From: Jaminaea rosea
Lineage: Eukaryota; Basidiomycota; Exobasidiomycetes; Microstromatales
NCBI RefSeq assembly: GCF_003144245.1
Contig: NW_020289983.1
Location: forward strand, 558,001 to 622,000
Length of the DNA stretch: 64,000 nt
Direction: 5' to 3'
Shown piece by piece: positions 51,031 through 60,651 of this stretch. The stretch's first letter is position 1. Every line of letters starts with the position of its first letter. Below the pieces are notes generated by a model that made no database searches, was not told the DNA's origin, and worked only from the letters and a program-made list of their open reading frames with translations. A program made the position numbers and the translations under genes.

Positions 51031-51902
51031 GTTGCAGGAGCAGTCAGGGCTGAGGTCTACTTGCAACAGTAGTGGTGGGAAGAAGGGGAGCTTTGCTGAC
51101 GTAGATGAGCTGAGGTGGAGAAAATATGCTCTTGGTCGCCTGGGACCGGCCGCCTTTTGTAGCCTTCTGTCTCTTCCTCATCCCACAACTCATAGGTACG
51201 TCCTCGATCACTTCGTCAAGGGGAAGGGCGCGATCGACCATGTCACCGCAAGCGTCACGGCCTGCGAAATACTACGGCGATCCGAGGGCTCGACATCGGA
51301 TCATGTCCCGTACCGCGCCCGTGGGAAGTCTTCTTCAAATCTGAACGAAACGCGATCCTGGCGGGTGGATCAGCTATGACCAGAACCGAAAAGCGGCTCA
51401 GGGCACGTAGACCTGAGCATACTGGTAGCTTGGACATGAGGCCGACTAGCCACGTCATGAATGACTCGATGACTTCTTCTCGACCTAGGCAGCTTCATTC
51501 GGGCAAAAGATCGATACGTCGATTACCCGCAGCCTTGACATTGGATCATGGCCTCAAGTCATCTGCAACGATGAGCGAGGGAGCAATGCAAACGCCGCGT
51601 CTCGCAGGCAGTTCCCAGCAAATGTGCCAGCCATTGAGCTTTTATACGTCACGATGACGACGACAGAAGTGGCTCGTGTGACGAAGCAGTAGAAAATACG
51701 CAATGAATGTTGTCACGGTCGCACTCGCTTTCGTAGATCACGAAAACTCTGCTGGGCGTCTTTGACTGAAATGATCCCGCACTTCAAGCTGAATATGACA
51801 GTGAATGAACATCCCCTGGTAATGACTGTATGGGAGGTCGGCCTCCGTTACACCCTCGGGGTGAATCTGAGGGAAGCCAAACGCTTGACCAAATTCAATC
51901 GA
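51031..51902. other. Intergenic region between the two Cys-rich genes
   Basis: About 870 bp. No third copy of the Cys core is visible. Frames such as 50780-51379 (+) have no domain. Confidence 0.4.
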
Positions 51903-52757
51903 TCACGTCCAGAGCGTCTCGTCCTCCCTTCCCTTGCTGCTTCGCGCTTCGTAGTTCTCACGGCGTCGCGCCTCCTCTTCTACCTCCTCCTCTTCTGCAC
52001 CCGCAGCCCGCGAGAGATCTTGATCAGCTTCCTTCTCAGCGGCCTCCGGCTTTGCAGCCTTCTCCTTCTCTTGAGCTCCAGCGGCTTGCGAAAGGTCTTT
52101 GTCGGCCTCATCTTTGTCGGCCTCAGGCTTCGCAACCTTCTTCTCCTCCTGAGCTGCAGCAGCCTGCGAGGCGGCTTCGTTTTGAGTGGCCTCCGGCTTT
52201 GGTGCCGCTTTCGCTTTAGGACTCTGCGATGGGTCGAAGAGCCGCTATGGTCAGCTATAGTACACATTGGATGCATCTGAGTTCATCTACTCACGCCAGC
52301 TTTACCAGCTTTCTTCCCCTTCTTCAACCCACAATCCCTCGTGTATTGGTCGCAGTGCTGATGAGGTCCGGCGTTCTTATTCGGAAGGCACGATCTGTAC
52401 TTTCCATAACTTGGACAGTTGACAGCAGATCTGTCCCTTGTCTGCATCTAAAGGTATTCGTTTGATAAGCTGTTTGGCAAGAGACAGGTAACGCATCGGA
52501 CTTACGCTGACTGTCGACCCACTCAAGACTTGCCAGAGGAGCAGGCTGAGCGCGCCTGGGCGTTCAAGCGCAGTGGAGTCGACCTCTTCGGCTTCGACTT
52601 GGCCATCGATGGCTCCTTGACCTGCCCTACCAGAGGGAGACACGAGGATTTGGCTATCATTCATCGCCTGCGAGGCTTGAAGAGGGCGGCTGAGGGAGGG
52701 AGTAGCAGCCGTGGCCAGCACAGCTGCGAGGAGGACGAGGAAGCTCGAGAGGCGCAT
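51903..52757 (-). CDS. Small secreted Cys-rich protein 2 with charged repeat tail
   Basis: Exons 52757-52506, 52441-52295 and 52223-51903 give 239 residues; both introns are phase 0 (64 and 71 nt). The signal peptide is MRLSSFLVLLAAVLATAATP. After a spacer of about 60 residues, exon 2 encodes the Cys core AVNCPSYGKYRSCLPNKNAG, then PHQHCDQYTRDC, with spacing C-x8-C-x11-C-x6-C. It shares the N-C, C-x-P-x-K-N, H-C and D-Y/Q-Y-x-R-x-C elements with protein 1. Exon 3 adds a 106-residue tail unique to this copy, very rich in Ala, Glu, Lys and Asp. It has degenerate units such as KPEADKDEADKDLSQAAGAQ and KPEAAEKEADQDLSRAAGAE. The tail should form charged helix. Function unknown. Confidence 0.65.
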
Positions 52758-53424
52758 TGCGCAGTGAGGACGATGAATGTGATGGACGCGGGCGAGCTCA
52801 GAGCGAAAAGATGAGGGTCATCAGGTATAGTTGGTAGGCTTATCAACAGACAAGATGTTCTCTTAGCCTTCGTAGGCAATTCGCCGAGGCGACCAGCGTA
52901 CCGCACCGGCGCAACGTCGAAGACACTTCGATCTCGGGTGCGAACATCGCGAGAAGCGTTTCGTAACGGAGATGAGGCCACTGCGGAACGCTCCTCTGTC
53001 TTGGGCAGCACTGTGATTGTCGCTGTCATGGATTTTGCGGAGCATTGCTGGCGTGAGAAACCCATGTCAAAGGGGCGGGGCCTCAAGTCGGCGTCAGTGA
53101 CGGCGACCTCACCGTAGCAACGCAGGGCTTCTCAGCACAACGGAGCAGCGTCGGTGATACGGCGATCCACGATCGCGAGATCGAGCTGGGCAAACGCACC
53201 GAGAAAGCATGGTACAAAGAAGGGTCCAGGTCGCCGTGATCTCTGACGTCGTGATCGGTTCGATGGGCAGCTTTGCTCATTCCTCCTCAACATCCGATCG
53301 CGGCGGAAGTGCGGGTCGTCACTTGAAGCTCGCTTGATCCTGCCGTACCAGCGTCGGGCGTCACGATTTGAGAGAGCAATTGCTTTCAATACTCTGATGT
53401 GCAATGCAAACGCTCCGTCGCGCA
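52758..53424. other. Intergenic region
   Basis: About 670 bp holding the promoter of secreted protein 2 and the 3' flank of the formin gene. Frames of up to 140 codons show no domain. Confidence 0.4.
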
Positions 53425-56400
53425 TCAATCCCCCGTCAAGAAGACCCGACTGAGCGGTCTCGTAGTCCTCACGTCGGTCGCCCCCATCTTGAAGCTCTTT
53501 CTCCCACTGATCGATGCGTAATCCTCTTCCTTCATCCGCAACGTACCGCCACGCCTCAGCGAGCCACCTGCCGCCGCAGAAGGTGCCGTCGGCCTGACCA
53601 CCCCCGCACGCAGCTCCTTGATTGCCGCATCGAGCTGACCACGTCCACCACGTCCACGACGAAGAGAGTTGTTCCCTGCGCCGCCACCAGGTCGCTGCGG
53701 CGGCTCGAAATCCCCTTCCTCTTCGCCACCTTCGCCGACTGTAGCAAGGGTTGCGGCAGCTGACCGTCCCCAGGATCGACCACCAGGGAGAGTCCCCGTC
53801 GGTGTTGTATCATCCGAGTCCTCGCCAAGCTTGGAGGCGGCAGCCGCCGCAGCTGCAAGCAGATCACTCGGCGAGGCTGCACCAGCAGCAGCGAGAGGAC
53901 CGCGCACCTCTGGCCCAACAGGCTCGGGCAACTTGATCCTCGGTCCTGGTCCCAGGCCGCGTTCCCTCATTCGCTTCTTGCGCTCCTCATCCTCTACCCT
54001 CTTGCGGTCCGCAGCGATTACATCCACCTCTGCACGCATGAGTGCCTGGCCGAAAGAGGAGACGATGTTGAAGAAGTCCTCTGCCTTCATTGCTGCAGGG
54101 TCCTCGCCAAAGTACGCGACAACTTCGCTCAGCCCAGCCGTGATCGAGGTAGAGGCAGAACGCAACGCCTCGATCTGCGGTGCAGCATGGGCGATGAAGG
54201 CTCGAGCGGCGGGAAGGAACCCGTCATCCTCCGCCGTGCAACGCGCCGACTCCAGCACCTTGACCTCCTCGCGCAATGCATCAAAGCCGAGCGACAAGCT
54301 CTGTACGCTCGCCCCCAATCCTTGCGTGCTCAGCCGACTCGCAGCCTCGACATTCCCGCACTCGTCGAGGAATCCGACCAATTCCTTGTCCGCCTTGTTG
54401 AGTTGCCTGACCAGGAAGTGCAAGAGTGTTGGTGTCCCCTCTCTCGGCGTGCTTGGTCTCGTGTCCTTCAACTTGAGCAGGTCGCCCAAGGCGAACCCGG
54501 CCGCCCCACCACGGAAGGTCGAAGCGTTCAAAACATTGCCGATGGCAAGCACGGTCTGAAGCACCTTCTTGAACTTGTCGCTCTTCTTCATCTCCGCGGT
54601 AGCCTCGCGCAAGGCCGAGAGGTCTGGCTTGATTTCCTCCATCTCGAGCTCGAACTTGCGCATGTACAGCATGCTACTGAGTCGCTGCTCTAGGCGAGGG
54701 ATCCCCTCGAGCTCCTTGAATAGCTGATCAGCTTTGCTTAGCCGTGAGAAGGAGCCGGAGTAGTTGCGCACCAGCTCTGCCTCCTCGGCCGTCGGGACAC
54801 ACTGCTTGAGAGCTTTAAGGTAGTCGAGGGTCAGTCGGCTGCCCTTGACCGTGTGCAGGGCGTGGCGCAGTTGCGGCAGGGTGAGCTTGATACGGCTCAG
54901 GACAATGGCAATATTCTGAGCGCGATTCAAGTCCAGCAGGGTGGTCATCGCGGGGGCGGCAGCCTTCTTTGCGGCGGAGGCGGCAGACTTGGCTGGGGCT
55001 ACGGCGAAGAGATCGTCGATGTCTGCAATGGAGACCGTGACCTCTTGCGATGCGGGTAGCTCGGACCAGACTGTCTGGCCTTGCGTGCGAACCTTGTTCC
55101 AGAAGAGAGGCTTGCGTTTGCGCTGCGGGATTTGCGGGGCTGCTGGGCGTAGAGTAGGCGGAGGGGGAGGGCCAGGTGCACCAGGAGGAGGAGGTGGTGG
55201 TGGTGGGCCAGCGCCGAGCGCTGCAGGACCTGGTGGTGGCGGTGGCGGAGGAGGAGGTGGTCCCCCAAATGCGCCTGGGGGTCCCGGCGGCGGAGGTGGA
55301 GGCGGCGGCGGTGCTCCGAAGTTACCAGCGAATGGAGCGGAAGGAGCTGGAGGTGGCGGCGGTGGTGGTGGTGGTGGTCCAGCTGCCATTTCTCCTCCCG
55401 GCGGCGGTGGCGGCGGCGGCGGTGGCGGCGCACTCCTGTGTGTCTGTCCACTGGCCTGCAGCTCCAACAACTTTTCCTTCACGGCCCTGGCCTCCTCCCT
55501 GGCCTCCTTCAGCTCCTTCGTCCGGTCAGCCAAGAAGCCCTTGACGGCCGCCAGATCGAGCGCCTGTGTCTGAAGCTTGCCTACCTCGGAGCGCAATGCT
55601 GCAATTTCACTATCTCTCGACCTGACCTCCTCGCCTCGCTCACGCAAGGCGTCATCCTTCTCCGCCAACGCTTTGATACTGCGCGTGGCCATCTCCCCCG
55701 CATCCACGCCCGTGGTCTGCGTCTCCTTGCGCGCTACTTCGTCCTCCGCTTCAGACCCACCCTCACCATCATCGTCGCTCGCGGCCTGCAATCGCGAGTA
55801 GACAGCCTCAAGCGCTCGCTTAAGGTATCGCACCTCCTTCTCCTTGTCTTCAATCTTGCCCTCCTGATCAGCCATGATGGCCTTATATCTCGCAATCTCC
55901 TCCATCAGGTTTTGCCACTGACGCGTGCGCTCCAGTCGGTCCCGCTTGGCTTCTTCCTCCCCGCCCACCTTGCGCTCCCCAAGCTGGGCTTGCAGCTCCA
56001 ACACCTGCTTCTCCTTTGCCACGAGTCGCTGGATGATCCCCGCCATCCCCTCAGGCTGGCCCTCCCCTCCCAAGCCCTGCACACGATGGTGCGCCTCCCT
56101 CTCCTGCAGGTCCTCGCTGAGACGTCGTTTCTCATCGCTGAGCTGCTCGACCTGATCGCGCAGGTCCTCCAACTCGGCGACGAAGCTGCTCGGCACGCTC
56201 GAAGTGTCACTCTCGCGGTTGGCGGTAATGATTGCCTGTTTGCCCACGATGTGCTGGATGCTGGACAGCCACGCACGCATGAAATTGCGCCATCCGTCCT
56301 CCATATCTGTCATGTCTGCTGAATGCTCGGCGAACTTGCCCACCAGGATGAGGAGGTCGCGGCGTAGCTCCGGGTCCAGCTCGCGACGAAGCGTGTCGGT

Positions 56401-59094
56401 GAGATCTGTGATCACCTCCGCGAGGGTAGTATAAACCTCCGGCTGCTCGTCTCTCACATCGAGCAGGAGCGTTTCCAGCTCACCGAGACTGCCCCCACTT
56501 GCCCCGCGACCCTCACGCAGTTCCGCATCATCATGCCCCTTCTCCTCCGCCCAGACCTGGAGCTGAGTCTCCAGCGAGTCGGGAGGATTGCAGTAGCGCA
56601 GACTTACGATGACCTCACTCAAGCCGCGCCGGGCAAGCTCGTCGCGCAGCGCTATCCGCTCATCGAGGGCCTCGGGCGAGTTGACAAGCGCGTTAAGCAG
56701 GATCATAGTGGCGGTGCGATACTCCCATCGAGGGGCAGAGTCCCATCCGCTCTCGCTGTCGGCGTCCTCATCCTCACTTCCCGCTCCGTCCACGCGCAAA
56801 CCGTCGATTAGATAGTCGAATCTGAATCTGGCATCGGTGGCCACCTTGAGCTCAGCGAGGGCGGCGAGAACCAGGCGTTGCCCCTCGGCGCTCAGCACGC
56901 ATAGAGCGGCGAGGACGTCTGCTAGCTGGCATCGTAGTCGGTGCGATGGGGTGAGGAGGGCTTCACCTAGGTGGATGAGCAGGAGGGGGCGAGCAAGTAC
57001 CGCCTCGAAGCCGCTCTCGGTGTTCATCACCCCGCGCAGGCATTTCACCACCTCGCCGATGACCGCGTCGCTGATATCCTCGCGAGTGCCGCGCTTGACG
57101 AGCGCACCGGCTTCGCGACCCAGAAGACGCTCGAGAGCTTGAAGGCCACCAGCGCTTACAAATTCAGGGATGGAGCTCAGCTTCGCGGAGGCGAGAGTCA
57201 CCCGCAAGGCGATGAGATGCTTGACCAGCTCAGGTCGGGAGAGCTTACCCTCTAACGCAGGAATGTACGCCGCAGGCGTCTTCTCACTTGCTGGCGTCTG
57301 ACTTGTAGTGCTGCTGCCGCCCCACCAGTTACCCCAGAAAGTGCCGCCAGTACTCATTGTGTCCATCGCTGGTGAGTGGGTCGAATCGCCTTCTTCTTGG
57401 TCGGTACTAGGAGCCATGCTCATCCGCCTTGTCCCGGTAGCCTCGTCTCCGCTACTGACGGAATCGGCGCCCCAAGATGTGATGCTTGCCATACTGAAGC
57501 GATTCGTCCACGCTGCACTCGCACGACTGACCGAATCCATGAACCCTGCGCCTCCATCTACGTGCGGCGAGACCACAGAAGGAGGCCGAGCCTTTGGCGA
57601 TCGATTCGCCTCGTTCTGTGCGATCAAGAATCTCTTGCGATCATCAGGCAACGACAGCATACCTGTACGACTGGCGCCTTTGATGCCTAGATCGTCCATG
57701 AGTCGCTCAAAGCTCGAGGCGAGATCGTCGTCCGCTATCTGAGGCGCAATCGCTGAGCTGGGGTTGGATGCAGAGGGAGATGCCTGGATCGGCCCACTGA
57801 CTGATATGCGTTTGCTGGCGCGATCCACACTAGTTTGCGGTGTCTCATCCGTTGAGGATGATGCGCTGCCTCCTCCTCCCCATCCCTCAAACATTCGGCT
57901 GAGCCGTGTGGACGATTTGGCCGGGGGCTGTGATCGTTTTGGCGAGGGCGTGCTGCCCGTGCCTGCCCCGGCGCCGTTGCGGAAAGCGACTGATCCTCGT
58001 ACGCTGGCCACATTATAGTCTGATCCGAGGTCGCGTTTCTCCGGCTTGGGGGAGGCCTTGATTGTGAGAGAGGCTCCGCTGTCGTCTTCTTCGCCATCCT
58101 CATCGTTGGGGGTGATGGCAGGCGCCGAGGCCTTGGAGATGCTCGCTGCGCCCCACAGTGAGAGGATCCCATTCACCGGCGCGCGCTGCTTCGGCGGGGA
58201 GGGCGAGGGAGGCTGCGCTGCTGCGGCAAGGGGCTTGTTCTCCTGCTCAGCAGCGATGTCCTTCTTCGGCGAGGGGCTGGCCTTCTTTGCGTGCTTGGCG
58301 AAGCCCACAGCTACCGTGCCGAGGCGGGAGAGCCAAGAGGCTGACAGAGTGAAGAGGAGGAGTGGAGTCGTATCTCGGGAGGAGCCACCTTGCCCCTGCA
58401 GCGCTTGTAGAAAAGCGGGCATAGAAGTCGAAGCAGGCAAAGCAGGCGGAGGAGGCATGGGTGCCGCCTCGCTTGAAGAGCACATGGCGAGGGCGTATTC
58501 TATGCGCGCACTCTTGCTTCCTTGAAGCACTATCTTGCGTATGCCTAGCTCTTCAACAACGGCCTCCACTACGTCACTCGCCGCTGAGGAGGTCGAAAGG
58601 AACCAGACCCTCTTGCTCCACCCATCTGTGATCTCTGGAACGTGTGCGAACTGGAGGCGTACAGAGAGACCCGGTGCACCACACACCAGGCGCAGCCGCG
58701 GCGAGTGCAGGTGCGAGGTGTGGGCAAAGGCGGATTGGCGGGCAGAAAGGGAGGGGAGGACGAGGCTGGCGGTAGGGAGAAGGCCGTCTCCTAGCGCTTC
58801 CAGCTCTGCCGCTGCCCATTCGCGGTTGGCATCTGATGTTTCGACGAGCTGCAGGCCCCATGCGATACCCTGTGTGTCGATGAGCCAGTTTGGTGACGAA
58901 GATGAGGCTTGGAGGGAGCGGGTAGCTAAGGATTCGTAGTGCTCTCCGAAGGATTGTGTGAGGGGTTTGGCATTATGACCGTCCTTGAGAAGGGCTGCAA
59001 TGAGGTCACCAATGGTAGCACTCGTGGCTATCGAGGCGATGAGAACGTCGTTACTGCCCGGCAGCAGGACTTGTACGAGGGAGTGCTCCGGCAT
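53425..59094 (-). CDS. Formin (Diaphanous-type, GBD/FH3-FH1-FH2-DAD)
   Basis: A single uninterrupted frame of 1889 residues. Formins nucleate and elongate unbranched actin for polarised growth and the cytokinetic ring. The GBD/FH3 region is recognisable between about 490 and 1000 (SSFERLMDDLGIKGASRTGM, LIALRVTLASAKLSSIPEFV, VKCLRGVMNTESGFEAVL, LVLAALAELK). A coiled coil (about 1000-1215) leads into FH1, with six or more poly-Pro runs (about 1219-1315) for profilin-actin. FH2 (about 1325-1700) starts KRKPLFWNKV and contains NRAQNIAIVLSRIKL, IPRLEQRLSSMLYMRKFE and AIGNVLNASTFRGGAAGFAL. A DAD-like motif, LDAAIKELRAGV followed by the basic LRRGG, lies near 1820-1850 and suggests Rho-regulated autoinhibition. 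The N-terminal 480 residues include long Ser/Pro-rich linkers. No intron is needed in 5.7 kb. Confidence 0.95.
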   Translation of the reverse strand: MPEHSLVQVLLPGSNDVLIASIATSATIGDLIAALLKDGHNAKPLTQSFGEHYESLATRSLQASSSSPNWLIDTQGIAWGLQLVETSDANREWAAAELEALGDGLLPTASLVLPSLSARQSAFAHTSHLHSPRLRLVCGAPGLSVRLQFAHVPEITDGWSKRVWFLSTSSAASDVVEAVVEELGIRKIVLQGSKSARIEYALAMCSSSEAAPMPPPPALPASTSMPAFLQALQGQGGSSRDTTPLLLFTLSASWLSRLGTVAVGFAKHAKKASPSPKKDIAAEQENKPLAAAAQPPSPSPPKQRAPVNGILSLWGAASISKASAPAITPNDEDGEEDDSGASLTIKASPKPEKRDLGSDYNVASVRGSVAFRNGAGAGTGSTPSPKRSQPPAKSSTRLSRMFEGWGGGGSASSSTDETPQTSVDRASKRISVSGPIQASPSASNPSSAIAPQIADDDLASSFERLMDDLGIKGASRTGMLSLPDDRKRFLIAQNEANRSPKARPPSVVSPHVDGGAGFMDSVSRASAAWTNRFSMASITSWGADSVSSGDEATGTRRMSMAPSTDQEEGDSTHSPAMDTMSTGGTFWGNWWGGSSTTSQTPASEKTPAAYIPALEGKLSRPELVKHLIALRVTLASAKLSSIPEFVSAGGLQALERLLGREAGALVKRGTREDISDAVIGEVVKCLRGVMNTESGFEAVLARPLLLIHLGEALLTPSHRLRCQLADVLAALCVLSAEGQRLVLAALAELKVATDARFRFDYLIDGLRVDGAGSEDEDADSESGWDSAPRWEYRTATMILLNALVNSPEALDERIALRDELARRGLSEVIVSLRYCNPPDSLETQLQVWAEEKGHDDAELREGRGASGGSLGELETLLLDVRDEQPEVYTTLAEVITDLTDTLRRELDPELRRDLLILVGKFAEHSADMTDMEDGWRNFMRAWLSSIQHIVGKQAIITANRESDTSSVPSSFVAELEDLRDQVEQLSDEKRRLSEDLQEREAHHRVQGLGGEGQPEGMAGIIQRLVAKEKQVLELQAQLGERKVGGEEEAKRDRLERTRQWQNLMEEIARYKAIMADQEGKIEDKEKEVRYLKRALEAVYSRLQAASDDDGEGGSEAEDEVARKETQTTGVDAGEMATRSIKALAEKDDALRERGEEVRSRDSEIAALRSEVGKLQTQALDLAAVKGFLADRTKELKEAREEARAVKEKLLELQASGQTHRSAPPPPPPPPPPGGEMAAGPPPPPPPPPPAPSAPFAGNFGAPPPPPPPPPGPPGAFGGPPPPPPPPPPGPAALGAGPPPPPPPPGAPGPPPPPTLRPAAPQIPQRKRKPLFWNKVRTQGQTVWSELPASQEVTVSIADIDDLFAVAPAKSAASAAKKAAAPAMTTLLDLNRAQNIAIVLSRIKLTLPQLRHALHTVKGSRLTLDYLKALKQCVPTAEEAELVRNYSGSFSRLSKADQLFKELEGIPRLEQRLSSMLYMRKFELEMEEIKPDLSALREATAEMKKSDKFKKVLQTVLAIGNVLNASTFRGGAAGFALGDLLKLKDTRPSTPREGTPTLLHFLVRQLNKADKELVGFLDECGNVEAASRLSTQGLGASVQSLSLGFDALREEVKVLESARCTAEDDGFLPAARAFIAHAAPQIEALRSASTSITAGLSEVVAYFGEDPAAMKAEDFFNIVSSFGQALMRAEVDVIAADRKRVEDEERKKRMRERGLGPGPRIKLPEPVGPEVRGPLAAAGAASPSDLLAAAAAAASKLGEDSDDTTPTGTLPGGRSWGRSAAATLATVGEGGEEEGDFEPPQRPGGGAGNNSLRRGRGGRGQLDAAIKELRAGVVRPTAPSAAAGGSLRRGGTLRMKEEDYASISGRKSFKMGATDVRTTRPLSRVFLTGD

Positions 59095-59553
59095 CCTGGC
59101 GAGGTGACTGGGCGCTGAGCTGAAGATGGCAGTGGTAGTGAAGAGAGAAGCCCCACGTCCGTCCAGTCCAAGTCACGGCGTCTTGACGAGCCCCTCGCAG
59201 CTCAAGCCTCGATTGATGAAGTGACGATTGAATTTGGAAAGGAGTTGGCGACTGCACGCACCTCCTTCCGGCCTCCTCCCGCGCCCACATCGAAATAGGG
59301 GTCCTCGTTGCGCTGCGCCTTTCTCGTGTTACTCTGTCCGTCGTGCATAAAGCAGCAGCAGCAGCAGCAGCGTCGCCGGCGGAAGCGCTCGCGTGGCCTT
59401 CACCGCCTCGCCGCGCCTCCACCTGAACACCGCCCTGCCTGCCCCTCGCCTCGGCAGAGACAAAGGCCACAAACATCTCGCCCGCCCGCCACCACCAACA
59501 CCACTGCTTGCTTTCCTTCTCATCCATCCATCCACGACCAAAGTGCGCCAACC
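59095..59553. promoter_or_regulatory. Divergent promoter, formin / DUF4112 gene
   Basis: 459 bp between the start codons. It includes an AGC triplet repeat (59351-59371, seven units). No other gene is supported. Confidence 0.4.
59351..59371. repeat. (AGC)7 microsatellite
   Basis: Seven AGC units in the probable 5' untranslated region of the DUF4112 gene. Confidence 0.95.
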
Positions 59554-60516
59554 ATGACCAGCATCGTGACCAATTTCGCGGGTCGGAGGGCAAAGAAGGT
59601 GATCGGTAATCATGCCAAGATCTATGAGCCGGAGGACCCCTTCTATGTGACTTATACGGATGATGGAGGAAGGGAGAGGAGGATCAAGGTGAGTGGCCGA
59701 GCCCCCGACGCCAAAGATATACTCGAAGCCACTGGCTGATCATTCTGCTCGCTTTACATGCATGCACGCACACCCACAGCGACCCCCACCTCCCGGTCTC
59801 ACAAAGAAAGAGGTACGTTTCGTTGCCTCTTGCCCCTCACCTAGCAACTCCAGCCCGTACTCACTCCTCACCCTCTTCGCCCCTCGCTCGCAGGCTAAAC
59901 TCCTCCGCAAAATTCAACGACGAGCCCACTACCTCGACAAGGGGTTCTACATTTGCGGATTCCGCTTCGGTTGGACCTTCCTCATCGGCATCATCCCTGG
60001 AGTGGGTGATATCACTGATGCGATCCTCAACTACACGCTGGTGTTGAAGCCGGCAAAGAATGAGGCCAATTTGCCTGATTGTACGTTCACCTCGCGACGC
60101 CTGTTCTTTCACGCCGAGCTAATTTCCCTACTCTCTCTCGTCGTCTACTCGCAGGGCTCGTCCGCAAGATGCTCTTCAACAACGCCGTTTCGGCAGGCGT
60201 GGGTCTCATCCCCCTGGCAGGCGACCTGGTCCTCGCAATCTGGAAGGCCAACAGTCGTAATGCCAAGCTGCTCGAGGAGTTCATGCGAGTCAAGGGCGAA
60301 GAGAACATGGCGAACGGCTTGCCAAACTTGACGCCGCATGTCGATGAGAGGGGCAAGAGGGTAGACCATCCAGCCCAGGGAGCCGCTAGGGCTGTTGCGA
60401 GGGGAGAGGGTGGAGCAGCGGATGAGGTAGTCGCTGGGACATCCACCGGCGCGACGGCGGCTACGGCTAGGGTTGGTCAAAATGAGACGACGCAGGTTAA
60501 TAGGGCGGGCAGGTAG
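59554..60516 (+). CDS. DUF4112-family membrane-associated protein
   Basis: Four exons, 59554-59688, 59780-59812, 59894-60080 and 60155-60516, give 238 residues; intron phases are 0, 0, 1. The second exon is only 33 nt (RPPPPGLTKKE). The DUF4112 core reads RRAHYLDKGFYICGFRFGWT, FLIGIIPGVGDITDAILNYT, then VRKMLFNNAVSAGVGLIPLA, GDLVLAIWKANSRNAKLLEE. The paired G-x-I-P-G-V-G-D and G-L-I-P-L-A-G-D hydrophobic motifs are diagnostic; fungal members resemble the PH-domain-associated or Prt1-like annotation, but no activity is established. The two hydrophobic segments (about 78-95 and 130-150) suggest membrane association. The C-terminus is polar and disordered, rich in Ala, Thr and Gly. Confidence 0.85.
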
Positions 60517-60651
60517 AAGTTGTAGAAGACTTCGACGCTAGGCAGTGCTCCAGAACGTGACTCGTAGTAATGCATCCAGATTACCCCTAGATAATGGCAA
60601 ACGTATCTACAAGATAGAGAAAACAACCGCCCTCGGCCCGCGCGCGCGCAT

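Noticed and set aside
54941-55573. A poly-Gly frame on + opposite the formin
   Set aside because: It is the complement of the FH1 poly-Pro codons.
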